DNA from: a virus
DNA: 44,437 bases
Strand: one strand, 5' to 3'
Virus record (IMG/VR): IMGVR_UViG_3300009376_001694
Location: 1-44,437 of that record
The position numbers and the translations under genes are program-made. This document shows, piece by piece, positions 26,709 to 34,794 of the stretch. A model generated the notes under the pieces. It saw only the letters and a program-made list of their open reading frames with translations, had not been told where the DNA came from and ran no database searches. Within the stretch, counting starts at the first letter, position 1. Every line of letters starts with the position of its first letter.

Positions 26709-27337
26709 TGGGTAAGTCAGATCCTATTCTATTTAAATGGTATTTATCTCATGCAAAGACTGATCAGAAGTCAATTGCATTTTTGGGATTTAACGGTGAG
26801 AATAATTTTTCAAGAATTGTCAATGGACTAGATCGTGATTTTTATGATTTATCATTGGGAAATTGGAATATTAATGATGAAGAATGGAATATAGACAAAA
26901 AGTATGATGCTGTAATTTGTACTAGATGCGCATATTTTGCAAAAGATCCCGAAAAGTTTATCGCAAACTGTTATAAAATGCTGAATGATAATGGTCATCT
27001 ATTAATTGACTGGGGGCTGGGAGATCATTGGAGATTTGAAGAGTACAAGGTGGGTTGGGTAAAGAATGAAGAGCATGAATATTGCTATGGAGAGGATAAT
27101 TTTTTGTGGTCAACTCTATGGCATAACAGCTTTCTAAAGCATTCAGAATGTCAAAAATTTGCAGAATGGATTAAGAAAAAGAACTACGATGATCTTGAAA
27201 AAGCTATCAATGATGAGGTTCCCTGTGTTCTATCACCTGAGAAACTATCTGGTTTGTTTAAATCAGTAATGATTGATATGCTTTCACTTTGGGAGGATAG
27301 TCCACAACTTTATATTCTCTTAAGCTGTGTTAAATAA
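26708..27337 (+). CDS. Methyltransferase-like protein (class I fold, degenerate motif I)
   Basis: 209 residues with GTG start overlapping the previous stop (TAGTG). KYDAVICTRCAYFAKDPEKF and KMLNDNGHLLIDWG match motifs II/III to post-III of SAM methyltransferases of the methyltransf_11 type. The SAM-binding motif I, normally ExGxGxG, is replaced by IAFLGFNGENNFS, so SAM binding is uncertain. It lies next to a second methyltransferase with an intact motif. It may be a partner subunit or a diverged enzyme of the island's glycan. Confidence 0.6.
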   Translation: MGKSDPILFKWYLSHAKTDQKSIAFLGFNGENNFSRIVNGLDRDFYDLSLGNWNINDEEWNIDKKYDAVICTRCAYFAKDPEKFIANCYKMLNDNGHLLIDWGLGDHWRFEEYKVGWVKNEEHEYCYGEDNFLWSTLWHNSFLKHSECQKFAEWIKKKNYDDLEKAINDEVPCVLSPEKLSGLFKSVMIDMLSLWEDSPQLYILLSCVK

Positions 27338-27338
27338 G

Positions 27339-28016
27339 ATGAGCTATCTAGAAACCATATACCCAGAAGATTTAAAAAATAGCTATCCAGAAAAGCTATG
27401 TGATTATTTGGTCAATAGATTTTGGGATTCTGGTGATTGCGACAATATCCTTGATATTGGTTGCGGAAAAGGGGTCCAGCTAAAGCACCTTTGTAATGCA
27501 CTATCAGCAAATGGGTTCGGTGTAGATAGTGAAGTAGTGAAAAATTCTGAATTTAAGATATGTGCATGTGATTTTGAACTAGACAGCTTACCTTTTGAAG
27601 ATAATTTTTTTGACTTTATTTTTAGTAAATCTGTGTGTGAGCATGTGAGAAATACAGAAAACTTTTTCTCTGAGGCTTATCGTGTCTTAAAGCCAGGCGG
27701 GATTTTTATTTGCATGACTCCTGACTGGGTTAGCCAAATGAAAAACTTTTATGACGACTTTACACATGTCCAGCCTTTTACTGTTAAGTCGATGAAAAAT
27801 TGTCTAAAGATTTATGGATTTGATGTGAGGTGTTGTGAGCATTTTTATCAATTACCATTTACCTGGAAGCATTCTTGGATGAAGATCTTTCCTCCTGTTA
27901 TATCACTTCTTCCTGATTCTCTTAAGTGGAAAAATAAAGATATGGCAAACACAAAGGACAGAAAGCTTATTAGGTTTTCAAAAGAGAAAATGATTCTTGC
28001 TGTGGGCCATAAATGA
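27339..28016 (+). CDS. SAM-dependent methyltransferase (class I)
   Basis: 225 residues from ATG 27339, directly after the previous stop; a GTG at 27327 is possible but lies inside the neighbour. Motif I is intact in ILDIGCGKGVQLKHL (about 37-51), followed by DFELDSLPFEDNFFDFIFSK as motif II and HVRNTENFFSEAYRVLKPGG as motif III. Typical methyltransf_11 enzyme, likely modifying a sugar or a lipid/protein bound glycan. ATGA overlap with the next gene. Confidence 0.85.
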   Translation: MSYLETIYPEDLKNSYPEKLCDYLVNRFWDSGDCDNILDIGCGKGVQLKHLCNALSANGFGVDSEVVKNSEFKICACDFELDSLPFEDNFFDFIFSKSVCEHVRNTENFFSEAYRVLKPGGIFICMTPDWVSQMKNFYDDFTHVQPFTVKSMKNCLKIYGFDVRCCEHFYQLPFTWKHSWMKIFPPVISLLPDSLKWKNKDMANTKDRKLIRFSKEKMILAVGHK

Positions 28017-28933
28017 AAATTCTATTTCCCTTTCATGATTGTGTAGCTTTGAGATATTTCATGCCTCTTGCCATTGAGGCTAAGTCACGAGGTCACACAC
28101 CTCTTTTTGAAGTGACAGAAGGATTTAAGTATAACGGAGTGTCTATTCCAGACAATAGGGCACAAATTGAGGCTTTGATGCATCACTATGATATGGAATA
28201 CGGCGATACAGGTGACGTTTGTGTAACAATCGAGGGATGTGAATTGCGACCAGAAATGGCCAACTACACACTGACTGTTTTGCTGGACTATATTAGCCTC
28301 TACCCAAGCTACATCGATAAAGTTGACTATGTCGTGTTTCCCAGTAGATGGTTTGTAGACATGGTAAGTGAGGCAGCTAGAAAGCCCATATCTAGCTGGA
28401 ATGCGGGTGCACAAAACTGCATTGACAACAACATTCAGAATAATCCAAAAAATCTATTTCTAGGCTCACCAAAATACGATATCTCTCTTGATAGAGACCT
28501 TATTTGTCAAAAATATGGATTAGATCCAGAACACAGATACACAATGATCATGTATCCGAGACCTGAACATAGAAGAGATTTTGACATGGACGCGATTTGT
28601 GAGAATATCGTAGCTGAGGGGAAAATTCCAATCTTAAAGTCAAGAGGCAAGCATCAGTTTTGGCAGCAAGATTTTGAGAAATTTTTATGCTTTTATGATA
28701 TGACATGGTTTCCGCCAACCTCCCTTGAGTTAATGCACATATCAGAAGAAGTTGTTGGAACAGACTCAACTGCTGTTAAGGAGTCTGTGATGATGGAGCG
28801 TCCGATGATAAACATTCCAAATAAAAATTACAGAATGCTTGAGGAATTCTATGAGGAGGGTGCAAAAAATAGATTCCTATATACAGAAAGTTCAAGCATA
28901 AGAATATTGAATCACATGGAAGAAAATGTATAG
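28013..28933 (+). CDS. Probable GT-B-fold glycosyl- or glycerophospho-transferase
   Basis: 306 residues, ATGA overlap. KILFPFHDCVALRYFMPLAIEA suits a GT-B N-terminal strand/helix, DYVVFPSRWF and NLFLGSPKYD mark the interdomain zone, and EEVVGTDSTAVKESVMMERP (about 245-264) is like the donor-binding loop of CDP-glycerol glycerophosphotransferases and UDP-GlcNAc 2-epimerases (NeuC-like). A NeuC role would fit the nonulosonate genes downstream, but the catalytic motifs of NeuC were not recognised. I call it a GT-B protein of unknown substrate. Confidence 0.55.
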   Translation: MKILFPFHDCVALRYFMPLAIEAKSRGHTPLFEVTEGFKYNGVSIPDNRAQIEALMHHYDMEYGDTGDVCVTIEGCELRPEMANYTLTVLLDYISLYPSYIDKVDYVVFPSRWFVDMVSEAARKPISSWNAGAQNCIDNNIQNNPKNLFLGSPKYDISLDRDLICQKYGLDPEHRYTMIMYPRPEHRRDFDMDAICENIVAEGKIPILKSRGKHQFWQQDFEKFLCFYDMTWFPPTSLELMHISEEVVGTDSTAVKESVMMERPMINIPNKNYRMLEEFYEEGAKNRFLYTESSSIRILNHMEENV

Positions 28934-29663
28934 TAGCATAAGTGAACTAAAGGGATTTCTGGGAGGAGACGATCTAGTAATTGTTGGCGGCGGGCCCTCA
29001 TCTGAAAATCTAGGAAAGGAATTTACAAAGAGTCGAGTTGTCTTGGGCTGCAATTATCGCCAACCGCAAAATCGATATGACCTTCATTTGCTTCATGATC
29101 CTCTTGCAATAATGTGGTATAAGAAGAACAATGTAGATTTAAGTACAAGTCATATGATTCTATCACAACTAATAACAGAGGTAGAGTCTCACAATGGTAA
29201 TAGGGAAAAGTTTGAACATGAGAGGCAGTTTGCATTGAATCCTCTCCATCATCGAGACGTGTGGGTGGGAGACATACCTGTAAATGAATATCTCAATGCA
29301 CTAACCTATGAGTGGGAATCCCTTGGAAGAAAAAATAAAATATACAAGGCAAGTAGCCCAACTCCAGAGACCACTGTATCTGTGGGTGATGTAATCGGAG
29401 AGAGGTGGTTTAATGCTGGGCTATGGTGCATAAAGCTGGCACAATACTTTGGAGCAGGAAGAGTATTTCTCTCTGGCTTTGACGGAGGCCAATCCCACAA
29501 CTATTCTCATCCTCCTTCAAGTAGAATTGTAACCGCTAAAAATAGAACCCGTCACGATTACATTCCATATGCTCATCATATGAATGATCTCAAGGCAGAA
29601 ATTGATATCTTCCTTGTAAACACAGAGAATAGTCTATACGATTTACCAAAGGTATTCGTATAA
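28926..29663 (+). CDS. GT42 sialyltransferase-like or DUF115/MptE-like protein
   Basis: 245 residues, eight-base overlap with the upstream gene. The N-terminus DDLVIVGGGPSSENLG (GGGPS at 21-25) followed by VVLGCNYRQP recalls Campylobacter Cst sialyltransferases and the DUF115 domain of Maf flagellin nonulosonate transferases, both of which start with a GxGPS loop that binds the nucleotide. WFNAGLWCIKLAQYFGAGRVFLSGFDGG resembles the C-terminal half of that fold. The next genes make CMP-nonulosonates, so a transferase using such a donor is expected exactly here. Family resemblance is by eye; the distinction between GT42 and DUF115 needs a profile search. Confidence 0.6.
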   Translation: MYSSISELKGFLGGDDLVIVGGGPSSENLGKEFTKSRVVLGCNYRQPQNRYDLHLLHDPLAIMWYKKNNVDLSTSHMILSQLITEVESHNGNREKFEHERQFALNPLHHRDVWVGDIPVNEYLNALTYEWESLGRKNKIYKASSPTPETTVSVGDVIGERWFNAGLWCIKLAQYFGAGRVFLSGFDGGQSHNYSHPPSSRIVTAKNRTRHDYIPYAHHMNDLKAEIDIFLVNTENSLYDLPKVFV

Positions 29664-29664
29664 A

Positions 29665-30378
29665 GTGATAGCACTCATCCCAGCCAGGGGTGGCAGTCGT
29701 GGCATTCCTCGAAAGAACATACAAATAGTTTCTGGTCATCCTCTGATTTCATATTCAATTGCTGCATGCATGCTCTGTGATCAAATAGATCAAGTTGTAG
29801 TAACCACAGATAACGATGAAATAATGGATGTAGCGAGAAAGTATGGTGCAACAGTTCCCTTCAAGAGACCTGCAGAATTTGCAACTGATACTTCTCCCGA
29901 TTCAGAGTTTCTATTACATTTCTTTGATAATTCAGATGCAACTGAGGTGGCACTTGTAAGACCGACTACACCTCTAAGAAATCCTTCACTAATGTCTAAA
30001 ATAATTAAATTTTATTGTGAAAATAGTGTAGATGCAACCGGATTAAGAACAATTCATGAAGTTGATGAAACACCATATAAGCTGTTTAAAATGGAGGGCC
30101 AGTACTGCAAAGGATTTTTTGAATCTTTCAACCATCAGGAGGATTATACTAATCTCCCCAGACAGATTTTTCCTGCAACATACAGAGGGAACGGCTATCT
30201 TGATGTTGTGCAAAAAGTTACCCTGGAAGCAGGAATGACATTTGGCAATAATATTCTCGGTTATGTGACACAACCAAATGTGGATGTTGATAGCTTCGAT
30301 CAGCTAAGAGAAGTACAAGAAATGTGCAATGAGGAGAAGTCAACTCTTTTGTCGTATTTAAACCTTCGGAGGTGGTGA
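29665..30378 (+). CDS. neuA: Acylneuraminate cytidylyltransferase-like (CMP-nonulosonate synthetase), copy 1
   Basis: 237 residues from GTG. The CTP-binding IALIPARGGSRGIPRKN (2-18), then VVVTTDNDEIMDVARKYGA, RPTTPLRNPS and RGNGYLDVV all match NeuA/PseF/LegF proteins. The product would be a CMP-activated nonulosonic acid. A typical C-terminal D for metal is present in VDSFDQL. It is followed by a second, different NeuA-like gene, which suggests two CMP-sugars. The end overlaps the next ATG (TGATG). Confidence 0.87.
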   Translation: MIALIPARGGSRGIPRKNIQIVSGHPLISYSIAACMLCDQIDQVVVTTDNDEIMDVARKYGATVPFKRPAEFATDTSPDSEFLLHFFDNSDATEVALVRPTTPLRNPSLMSKIIKFYCENSVDATGLRTIHEVDETPYKLFKMEGQYCKGFFESFNHQEDYTNLPRQIFPATYRGNGYLDVVQKVTLEAGMTFGNNILGYVTQPNVDVDSFDQLREVQEMCNEEKSTLLSYLNLRRW

Positions 30379-31037
30379 TGAAAATTGTTTCCATTACACT
30401 GGCAAGAGGAGGCTCAAAGGGAATTCCAAAAAAGAACATGGTTCTTATTGATGATAAGCCTCTTGTTTTTTATGCGGTCAATAATTCATTATTTTCTTCA
30501 ATAGATGAGACCTGGGTCAGCACAGATGATGAAGAAATTGCAAAAGCATGCAAGGACTTCGGTGCCAATGTTATAATGCGACCGGAAGAGATATCTAAAG
30601 ATACATCAAAGTGTGAAGCTGCTTTACTTCATTTTGCAGAAAATGTTGAGTTCGACGTGCTTGCATTTATACAGGCGACTTCTCCGTTGCTTGAAGTAGA
30701 GTATCTAGAAATCGGTCTACAAATGATGAGAGAAAAAAGATATGACTCAGTATTCAGTGTTCAGAGAGAGCACTGGATTCCACGGTGGTCACTCGAACTC
30801 GACCCAATTGATTGGATTCCATCACAGAGACCTCGAAGGCAGATGAAACCTGAAACCTATCTTGAAAATGGTGCTTTTTATCTCACGACCAGGGAGCAGC
30901 TTTTAAGTTCTGGAGTGAGATATGGTGGAAATATGGGTGTGGTCGAAATGCCCCTCGCCCAAAGCTTTCAAGTAGATACAGAAGATGATTTAGAATTAAT
31001 TAGAAATCTAATTGGGAGAAAGGATGATAGTCGCTGA
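30378..31037 (+). CDS. neuA: Acylneuraminate cytidylyltransferase-like, copy 2
   Basis: 219 residues from ATG 30378, with GGAGG five bases upstream and TGATG overlap; GTGs at 30372 and 30375 are less likely. LARGGSKGIPKKN is the mononucleotide site, followed by WVSTDDEEIAKAC, FIQATSPLLE and the substrate loop YLENGAFYLT. RPRRQ near 155 is also typical of CMP-sialate synthetases. Only moderately like the gene just upstream, so not a recent tandem duplication. Overlaps the next gene by 14 bases. Confidence 0.87.
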   Translation: MKIVSITLARGGSKGIPKKNMVLIDDKPLVFYAVNNSLFSSIDETWVSTDDEEIAKACKDFGANVIMRPEEISKDTSKCEAALLHFAENVEFDVLAFIQATSPLLEVEYLEIGLQMMREKRYDSVFSVQREHWIPRWSLELDPIDWIPSQRPRRQMKPETYLENGAFYLTTREQLLSSGVRYGGNMGVVEMPLAQSFQVDTEDDLELIRNLIGRKDDSR

Positions 31038-31773
31038 GGTTGGAATCAATCACATGGGTGACGAAGAATATGCGAAAACATATGTTGATCGTCTTTCAAA
31101 GAGTAAGATTGATGCCATTACCTTTCAAGTAAGAGAGAAAAGATTCTATAAAAAGGTGAAATGGCAGTCTTTTTTACTAAGTGATAAATTTTATAAGAAT
31201 GTAATTCCTCAAATAAGATCAAGTAATAAAAAGGTAGGAATTGCAATAAGTGATATAAAAAAGATTGATTTTTTTGAATCCCTAGACGTTGATTTTTATA
31301 AAATCTTAAGCAAGGATCTTTCAAATAAAAAACTGCTAACAAAGGTCCTCAATACGACCAAAAATGTGTATGTTTCCACAGGTATGAGCCCGATGGAAGA
31401 CATAGACACAATGCTAGAGAGATTTACAGATCAAAGAAATCAAATCTCACTAATACACACACAGCTGACCCATAGTGCTGATCAGAATTTAAGAATGATT
31501 AAAGAGATGAGAAAGAAATTTAATCTACCCGTGGGATTTGGAAATCATTGTGAAAACCTAAATGTGCTATATACAGCTCTCGCTTTTCAGCCAAGTGACT
31601 TTTTTGTATATGTTAAGGGTCTTCGATTTAATTCTACTAAGCATCCGGATGAAAATCACGCAATTTCTATCTATTCTATTGATAATTTTGTAATAAACAT
31701 ATTAGAATTATCACAGGCACTTGGAACGGGTGTTAAGTCTGGTATAGAAAATCAAATTAAGGGAATGGAATGA
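31024..31773 (+). CDS. NeuB-like aldolase paralogue, atypical metal site
   Basis: 249 residues from ATG 31024, chosen for the GGGAGAAAGG ribosome site; an in-frame TTG at 31012 is weaker. The opening IVAEVGINHMGDEEYAK is classic for NeuB (TIM barrel, PEP plus sugar condensation), as is NVYVSTGMSPMEDIDTM. GFGNH (H175) corresponds to the first metal His (GYSGH in the second NeuB of this window), but where the second, ERH, is expected there is VKGLRF. Thus the Mn-binding site looks incomplete. It also lacks the C-terminal SAF domain. It could use a different substrate, pair with the intact NeuB, or be inactive. Confidence 0.75.
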   Translation: MIVAEVGINHMGDEEYAKTYVDRLSKSKIDAITFQVREKRFYKKVKWQSFLLSDKFYKNVIPQIRSSNKKVGIAISDIKKIDFFESLDVDFYKILSKDLSNKKLLTKVLNTTKNVYVSTGMSPMEDIDTMLERFTDQRNQISLIHTQLTHSADQNLRMIKEMRKKFNLPVGFGNHCENLNVLYTALAFQPSDFFVYVKGLRFNSTKHPDENHAISIYSIDNFVINILELSQALGTGVKSGIENQIKGME

Positions 31774-32417
31774 AGAGAGCAACAGTACTGGCAGGATCTA
31801 GAGGAATTGGCAGAGCAATTGCTAATTCGCTCGACGGCTTAGGATATGATGTAACTGCAACCTCTAGTGAGGATTTAGACACAGGGGACACTAATGCAGT
31901 CTTAAGATTTGTAGAGGGTCAGGGAGAGATTGATATTTTGGTCCTCAATACAGGAGGTCCCCCAGCAAAATCTTTTTTTGACATAGAGATGTCTGAGTGG
32001 GACAAGTATTATAGACAGCTATTTTTAGGATTTTGTCTAATGTTGCAAAAATCTAAAATAAGAGACAACGGATATGTTTTTCTAGTTTCTTCTTTTAATA
32101 TAAAGGAGCCAAATCCAGACCTAGTATTGTCAAATTCTTTTAGAATGGCATTCGTCAGTGTCTTAAAGTCTGTGTCAAAGCTTCTGGCAGAAAGAGGAAT
32201 TAGTTGTATCAATATTGCTCCAGGGCCGATTAAGACAGATAGACTTTACAATCTAGTTTCAGACATGGAGAGCTTTGAAAGAACTTTACCCATGAAGAGG
32301 GCAGCAGACCCAGAAGAAATCGGAAGATTTGTTTCTGCCCTTGTTGAAAATGATATCAGTTATCTTAGCGGTGTAACAATTAACTTTGATGGTGCAGCAT
32401 CAAATTACGTTCTATGA
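31770..32417 (+). CDS. SDR-family protein with substituted catalytic YxxxK
   Basis: 215 residues, ATGA overlaps on both sides. The Rossmann motif AGSRGIGRAIA (8-18) and LVLNTGGPP are clear, and INIAPGPIKTDRL and YLSGVTINFDG follow the classical SDR pattern. The catalytic Ser is kept (VSSFN, 107-108), but the YxxxK motif is replaced by SNSFR (121-125). A subgroup of SDRs with SN..R at this point is known, though its chemistry is unclear. The reaction on the nonulosonate precursor is unassigned. Confidence 0.78.
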   Translation: MKRATVLAGSRGIGRAIANSLDGLGYDVTATSSEDLDTGDTNAVLRFVEGQGEIDILVLNTGGPPAKSFFDIEMSEWDKYYRQLFLGFCLMLQKSKIRDNGYVFLVSSFNIKEPNPDLVLSNSFRMAFVSVLKSVSKLLAERGISCINIAPGPIKTDRLYNLVSDMESFERTLPMKRAADPEEIGRFVSALVENDISYLSGVTINFDGAASNYVL

Positions 32418-33262
32418 GTATAGAAAAGGTTTTAATAGTCGGACACGGATCAACTGGGATTCGTCATGCAACAAATATAGTAACAGATCTTGATCCGTCT
32501 CTTCGAATAGGATTCCTACGAAGAGCAGAGAGACCAGAGTTTAGATTTGCACAATATTTTTATGACTGTGATGAAGCAAAATCATGGAATCCAGACGTGA
32601 CAATTATATGTTCTCCAAGTGACACGCATGCAGAATATATTTCTACTTTTTCAAATAGTCATATTTTTGTTGAAAAGCCAGCTGTAACAAGAGTCGAAGA
32701 TTTACAGGTGTTAAAAAACCTCAGAGATGATAGAGTATTTCAAATAGGGTTCAATCTTCGCTATCACGACATTTATCAAAAGATTGATTCATCTGATGTG
32801 GATGAAGTCACATGGACCCATTCAGACTTTTTACCAAATTGGCATCCCTGGGAGGATTATAGAAACACATACGCTGCACATGATGGTGTCGCACTAACAC
32901 TGTGTCATGGATTAGATTTAATATACCAGCTATTTGGAAGCTTTAAAGTCGTATCAAGAAAAAAACAATATATTCTTGATATTCCTGCAGATAGTTCATT
33001 TTTTGCAGAGCTAGACTGTTCTGGAATACCTGTAAAATATTCATCAATTATGGATAGTGAAGATAAAGAATGCACACTTAAAATAACTCACAAAAACGGA
33101 CAACAAAAAATCTATGATTTTAATAGTATTAAATTTCCAAGAAATGAATCTTTTAGAAGAGAAATTATAAATTTTTTCAATAGGGTAGAAAATAGTGATA
33201 CAACTAACAATAAGAGTGAGTACAATCTAGCAAGCCTTATATTGGACACATGCGAACAGTAA
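32414..33262 (+). CDS. Gfo/Idh/MocA-family oxidoreductase
   Basis: 282 residues, ATGA overlap with the preceding SDR. N-terminal NAD domain with LIVGHGSTGIRHATNI (7-22), VTIICSPSDTH and the signature FVEKPAV (EKP near 94). The C-terminal domain contains FLPNWHPWEDYRNTYA and LCHGLDLIYQLFG, which I associate with members beside nonulosonic-acid genes. Such enzymes oxidise or reduce a hydroxyl of a sugar or its nucleotide. Shorter than the usual 330-350 residues. It overlaps the next SDR gene by 13 bases. Confidence 0.83.
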   Translation: MSIEKVLIVGHGSTGIRHATNIVTDLDPSLRIGFLRRAERPEFRFAQYFYDCDEAKSWNPDVTIICSPSDTHAEYISTFSNSHIFVEKPAVTRVEDLQVLKNLRDDRVFQIGFNLRYHDIYQKIDSSDVDEVTWTHSDFLPNWHPWEDYRNTYAAHDGVALTLCHGLDLIYQLFGSFKVVSRKKQYILDIPADSSFFAELDCSGIPVKYSSIMDSEDKECTLKITHKNGQQKIYDFNSIKFPRNESFRREIINFFNRVENSDTTNNKSEYNLASLILDTCEQ

Positions 33263-33936
33263 TAATAACAGGATCAGAGGGCTTAATAGGCTCTGTTGTT
33301 AGTAAGCACCTTGAAGAAAGTGGCTATGATGTGATAAGAGTAGATCTTTCTTTAGGTGTAGACCTGACAGATGAAGATCAAGTTAAAGATTTTTTCAGTA
33401 AAAATAATGCTGATTCACTTATAAATCTATTTGGAATGAATCATCACATGGATAAAAATGTCAAGTGCGTTAATGATTTTTTAGAAATTGATAAAAATGA
33501 TCTAAACGCATATCATGAGTGCAATGTTACAGCACTATTTTCAGTATGTAGAGAGTTTATAAAAAATAATCATGGTGATCTTGAAATTGTTAATTTTAGT
33601 TCACTTTATGGAATAACATCACCAAAAAAATCAATATATCCCATATCTGTTAAGCATGTAGGATATGTTACTTCAAAGCACGCAGTTACAGGATTAACAA
33701 AATATATTGCGACTCACTTCGCACCTCGTGTCACTGCAAATACAATTTGTCCTGGAGGTGTTGATAATGAATATATGGATCCTGTCTTTAGGGAAAGATA
33801 TTGCAATCACACTCCAATGGGTAGAATGGCTAGTGCAAAAGATGTTTGCGGACTAGTAGCTCTGCTATGCTCAGATGGTGGGAGATATATTAATGGAACT
33901 GTAATTCCAGTTGACGGGGGGTGGACAGCATGGTAG
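33250..33936 (+). CDS. SDR-family oxidoreductase, PtmA-like
   Basis: 228 residues. NAD motif TGSEGLIGSVV (7-17), VNFSSLYGITSPKKSIY with the catalytic Ser, GYVTSKHAVTGL with Tyr and Lys (YxxxK), and TICPGGVDNEY and GTVIPVDGGW at the C-terminus. The SSLYGITSPKKS segment recalls PtmA, an SDR from flagellin-glycosylation loci that make legionaminic acid. The neighbourhood (NeuA, NeuB, Gfo/Idh) is that of such loci. The stop is seven bases before the ATG of the next gene. Confidence 0.84.
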   Translation: MRTVIITGSEGLIGSVVSKHLEESGYDVIRVDLSLGVDLTDEDQVKDFFSKNNADSLINLFGMNHHMDKNVKCVNDFLEIDKNDLNAYHECNVTALFSVCREFIKNNHGDLEIVNFSSLYGITSPKKSIYPISVKHVGYVTSKHAVTGLTKYIATHFAPRVTANTICPGGVDNEYMDPVFRERYCNHTPMGRMASAKDVCGLVALLCSDGGRYINGTVIPVDGGWTAW

Positions 33937-33943
33937 GAAAAAT

Positions 33944-34783
33944 ATGGAAACTTTAAAAGAAAACTTTTTAAAAGAAGGATACATCATCTTTAAAAATGAA
34001 GTACCAAGGGAAAATTTGCTAAACCTAACTAGCACAATTGATGAATGGAGAAAAGATTCAGATAATATCTTATCTCATCTCCCACCAGGTAGAAGAGGAG
34101 CAATTCCAAATGCGATTAACAATCCTCATTTTAAAGACATGACAGCAGTTTTTGATTTGCCAAATGTCTATAACTTTATGCGGTATGTATGGCAGGATGA
34201 TATCATGTACGGTGATCACTTTGATGCACACATAAATTTTTCGAGCGTTTGGCACGAGGACAATCAGATGAAGCACTTTAAGGAGGGAAATCAGCACCAG
34301 GGAATCGATCCATTTCAAGTATATCAGATCAAGCACGGAGATGAAACAATACCAGAAAAGTATGAGATGATGCGTGTCGCGCTATACTTGCAAGATCATG
34401 AGGATAATCCTGACGGTCTTTCAGTGAGGCCAGGAACACATCTACATAAATTTGATAAGCGATATCCAAACCAGGATCCAGGAATTGATATCAGGACCTC
34501 TGTTGGTGATGCAATTGTATTTGATCCAAGGCTCGTTCATAAGGGCACAGATTATGAAAATTCTATTCTGAAAGCACGCGGTCAAAATCGATATTCAGTA
34601 TTTTTTGTTTTTGGTAAAGTAAGAAGTCTTTTTACTGAAATGTCAACAATGGGTGCAATTCAAAGACAAGTTAGACAGAATAAAAATGAAAAGTATGTGT
34701 TGCAAGATTATGTTAGAGAGAAACTAAATGAACATAATGTCTTATCAATTGATAATGCTGGTGTTTATTATAAGCCGTACTAG
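33944..34783 (+). CDS. Phytanoyl-CoA dioxygenase (PhyH) family Fe(II)/2OG hydroxylase
   Basis: 279 residues from ATG 33944 with TAGGAAAAAT upstream; an in-frame TTG at 33911 overlaps the neighbour and is less likely. A jelly-roll dioxygenase pattern: SVWHEDNQ gives the HxD metal pair (H104, D106), LSVRPGTHLHKF follows, and IVFDPRLVHKGTDYENS gives the distal His (H199) with an Arg in GQNRYSVFF for 2-oxoglutarate. It would hydroxylate a small molecule, here perhaps a sugar or nonulosonate. The substrate is unknown. Confidence 0.77.
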   Translation: METLKENFLKEGYIIFKNEVPRENLLNLTSTIDEWRKDSDNILSHLPPGRRGAIPNAINNPHFKDMTAVFDLPNVYNFMRYVWQDDIMYGDHFDAHINFSSVWHEDNQMKHFKEGNQHQGIDPFQVYQIKHGDETIPEKYEMMRVALYLQDHEDNPDGLSVRPGTHLHKFDKRYPNQDPGIDIRTSVGDAIVFDPRLVHKGTDYENSILKARGQNRYSVFFVFGKVRSLFTEMSTMGAIQRQVRQNKNEKYVLQDYVREKLNEHNVLSIDNAGVYYKPY

Positions 34784-34794
34784 GAATCATATCA

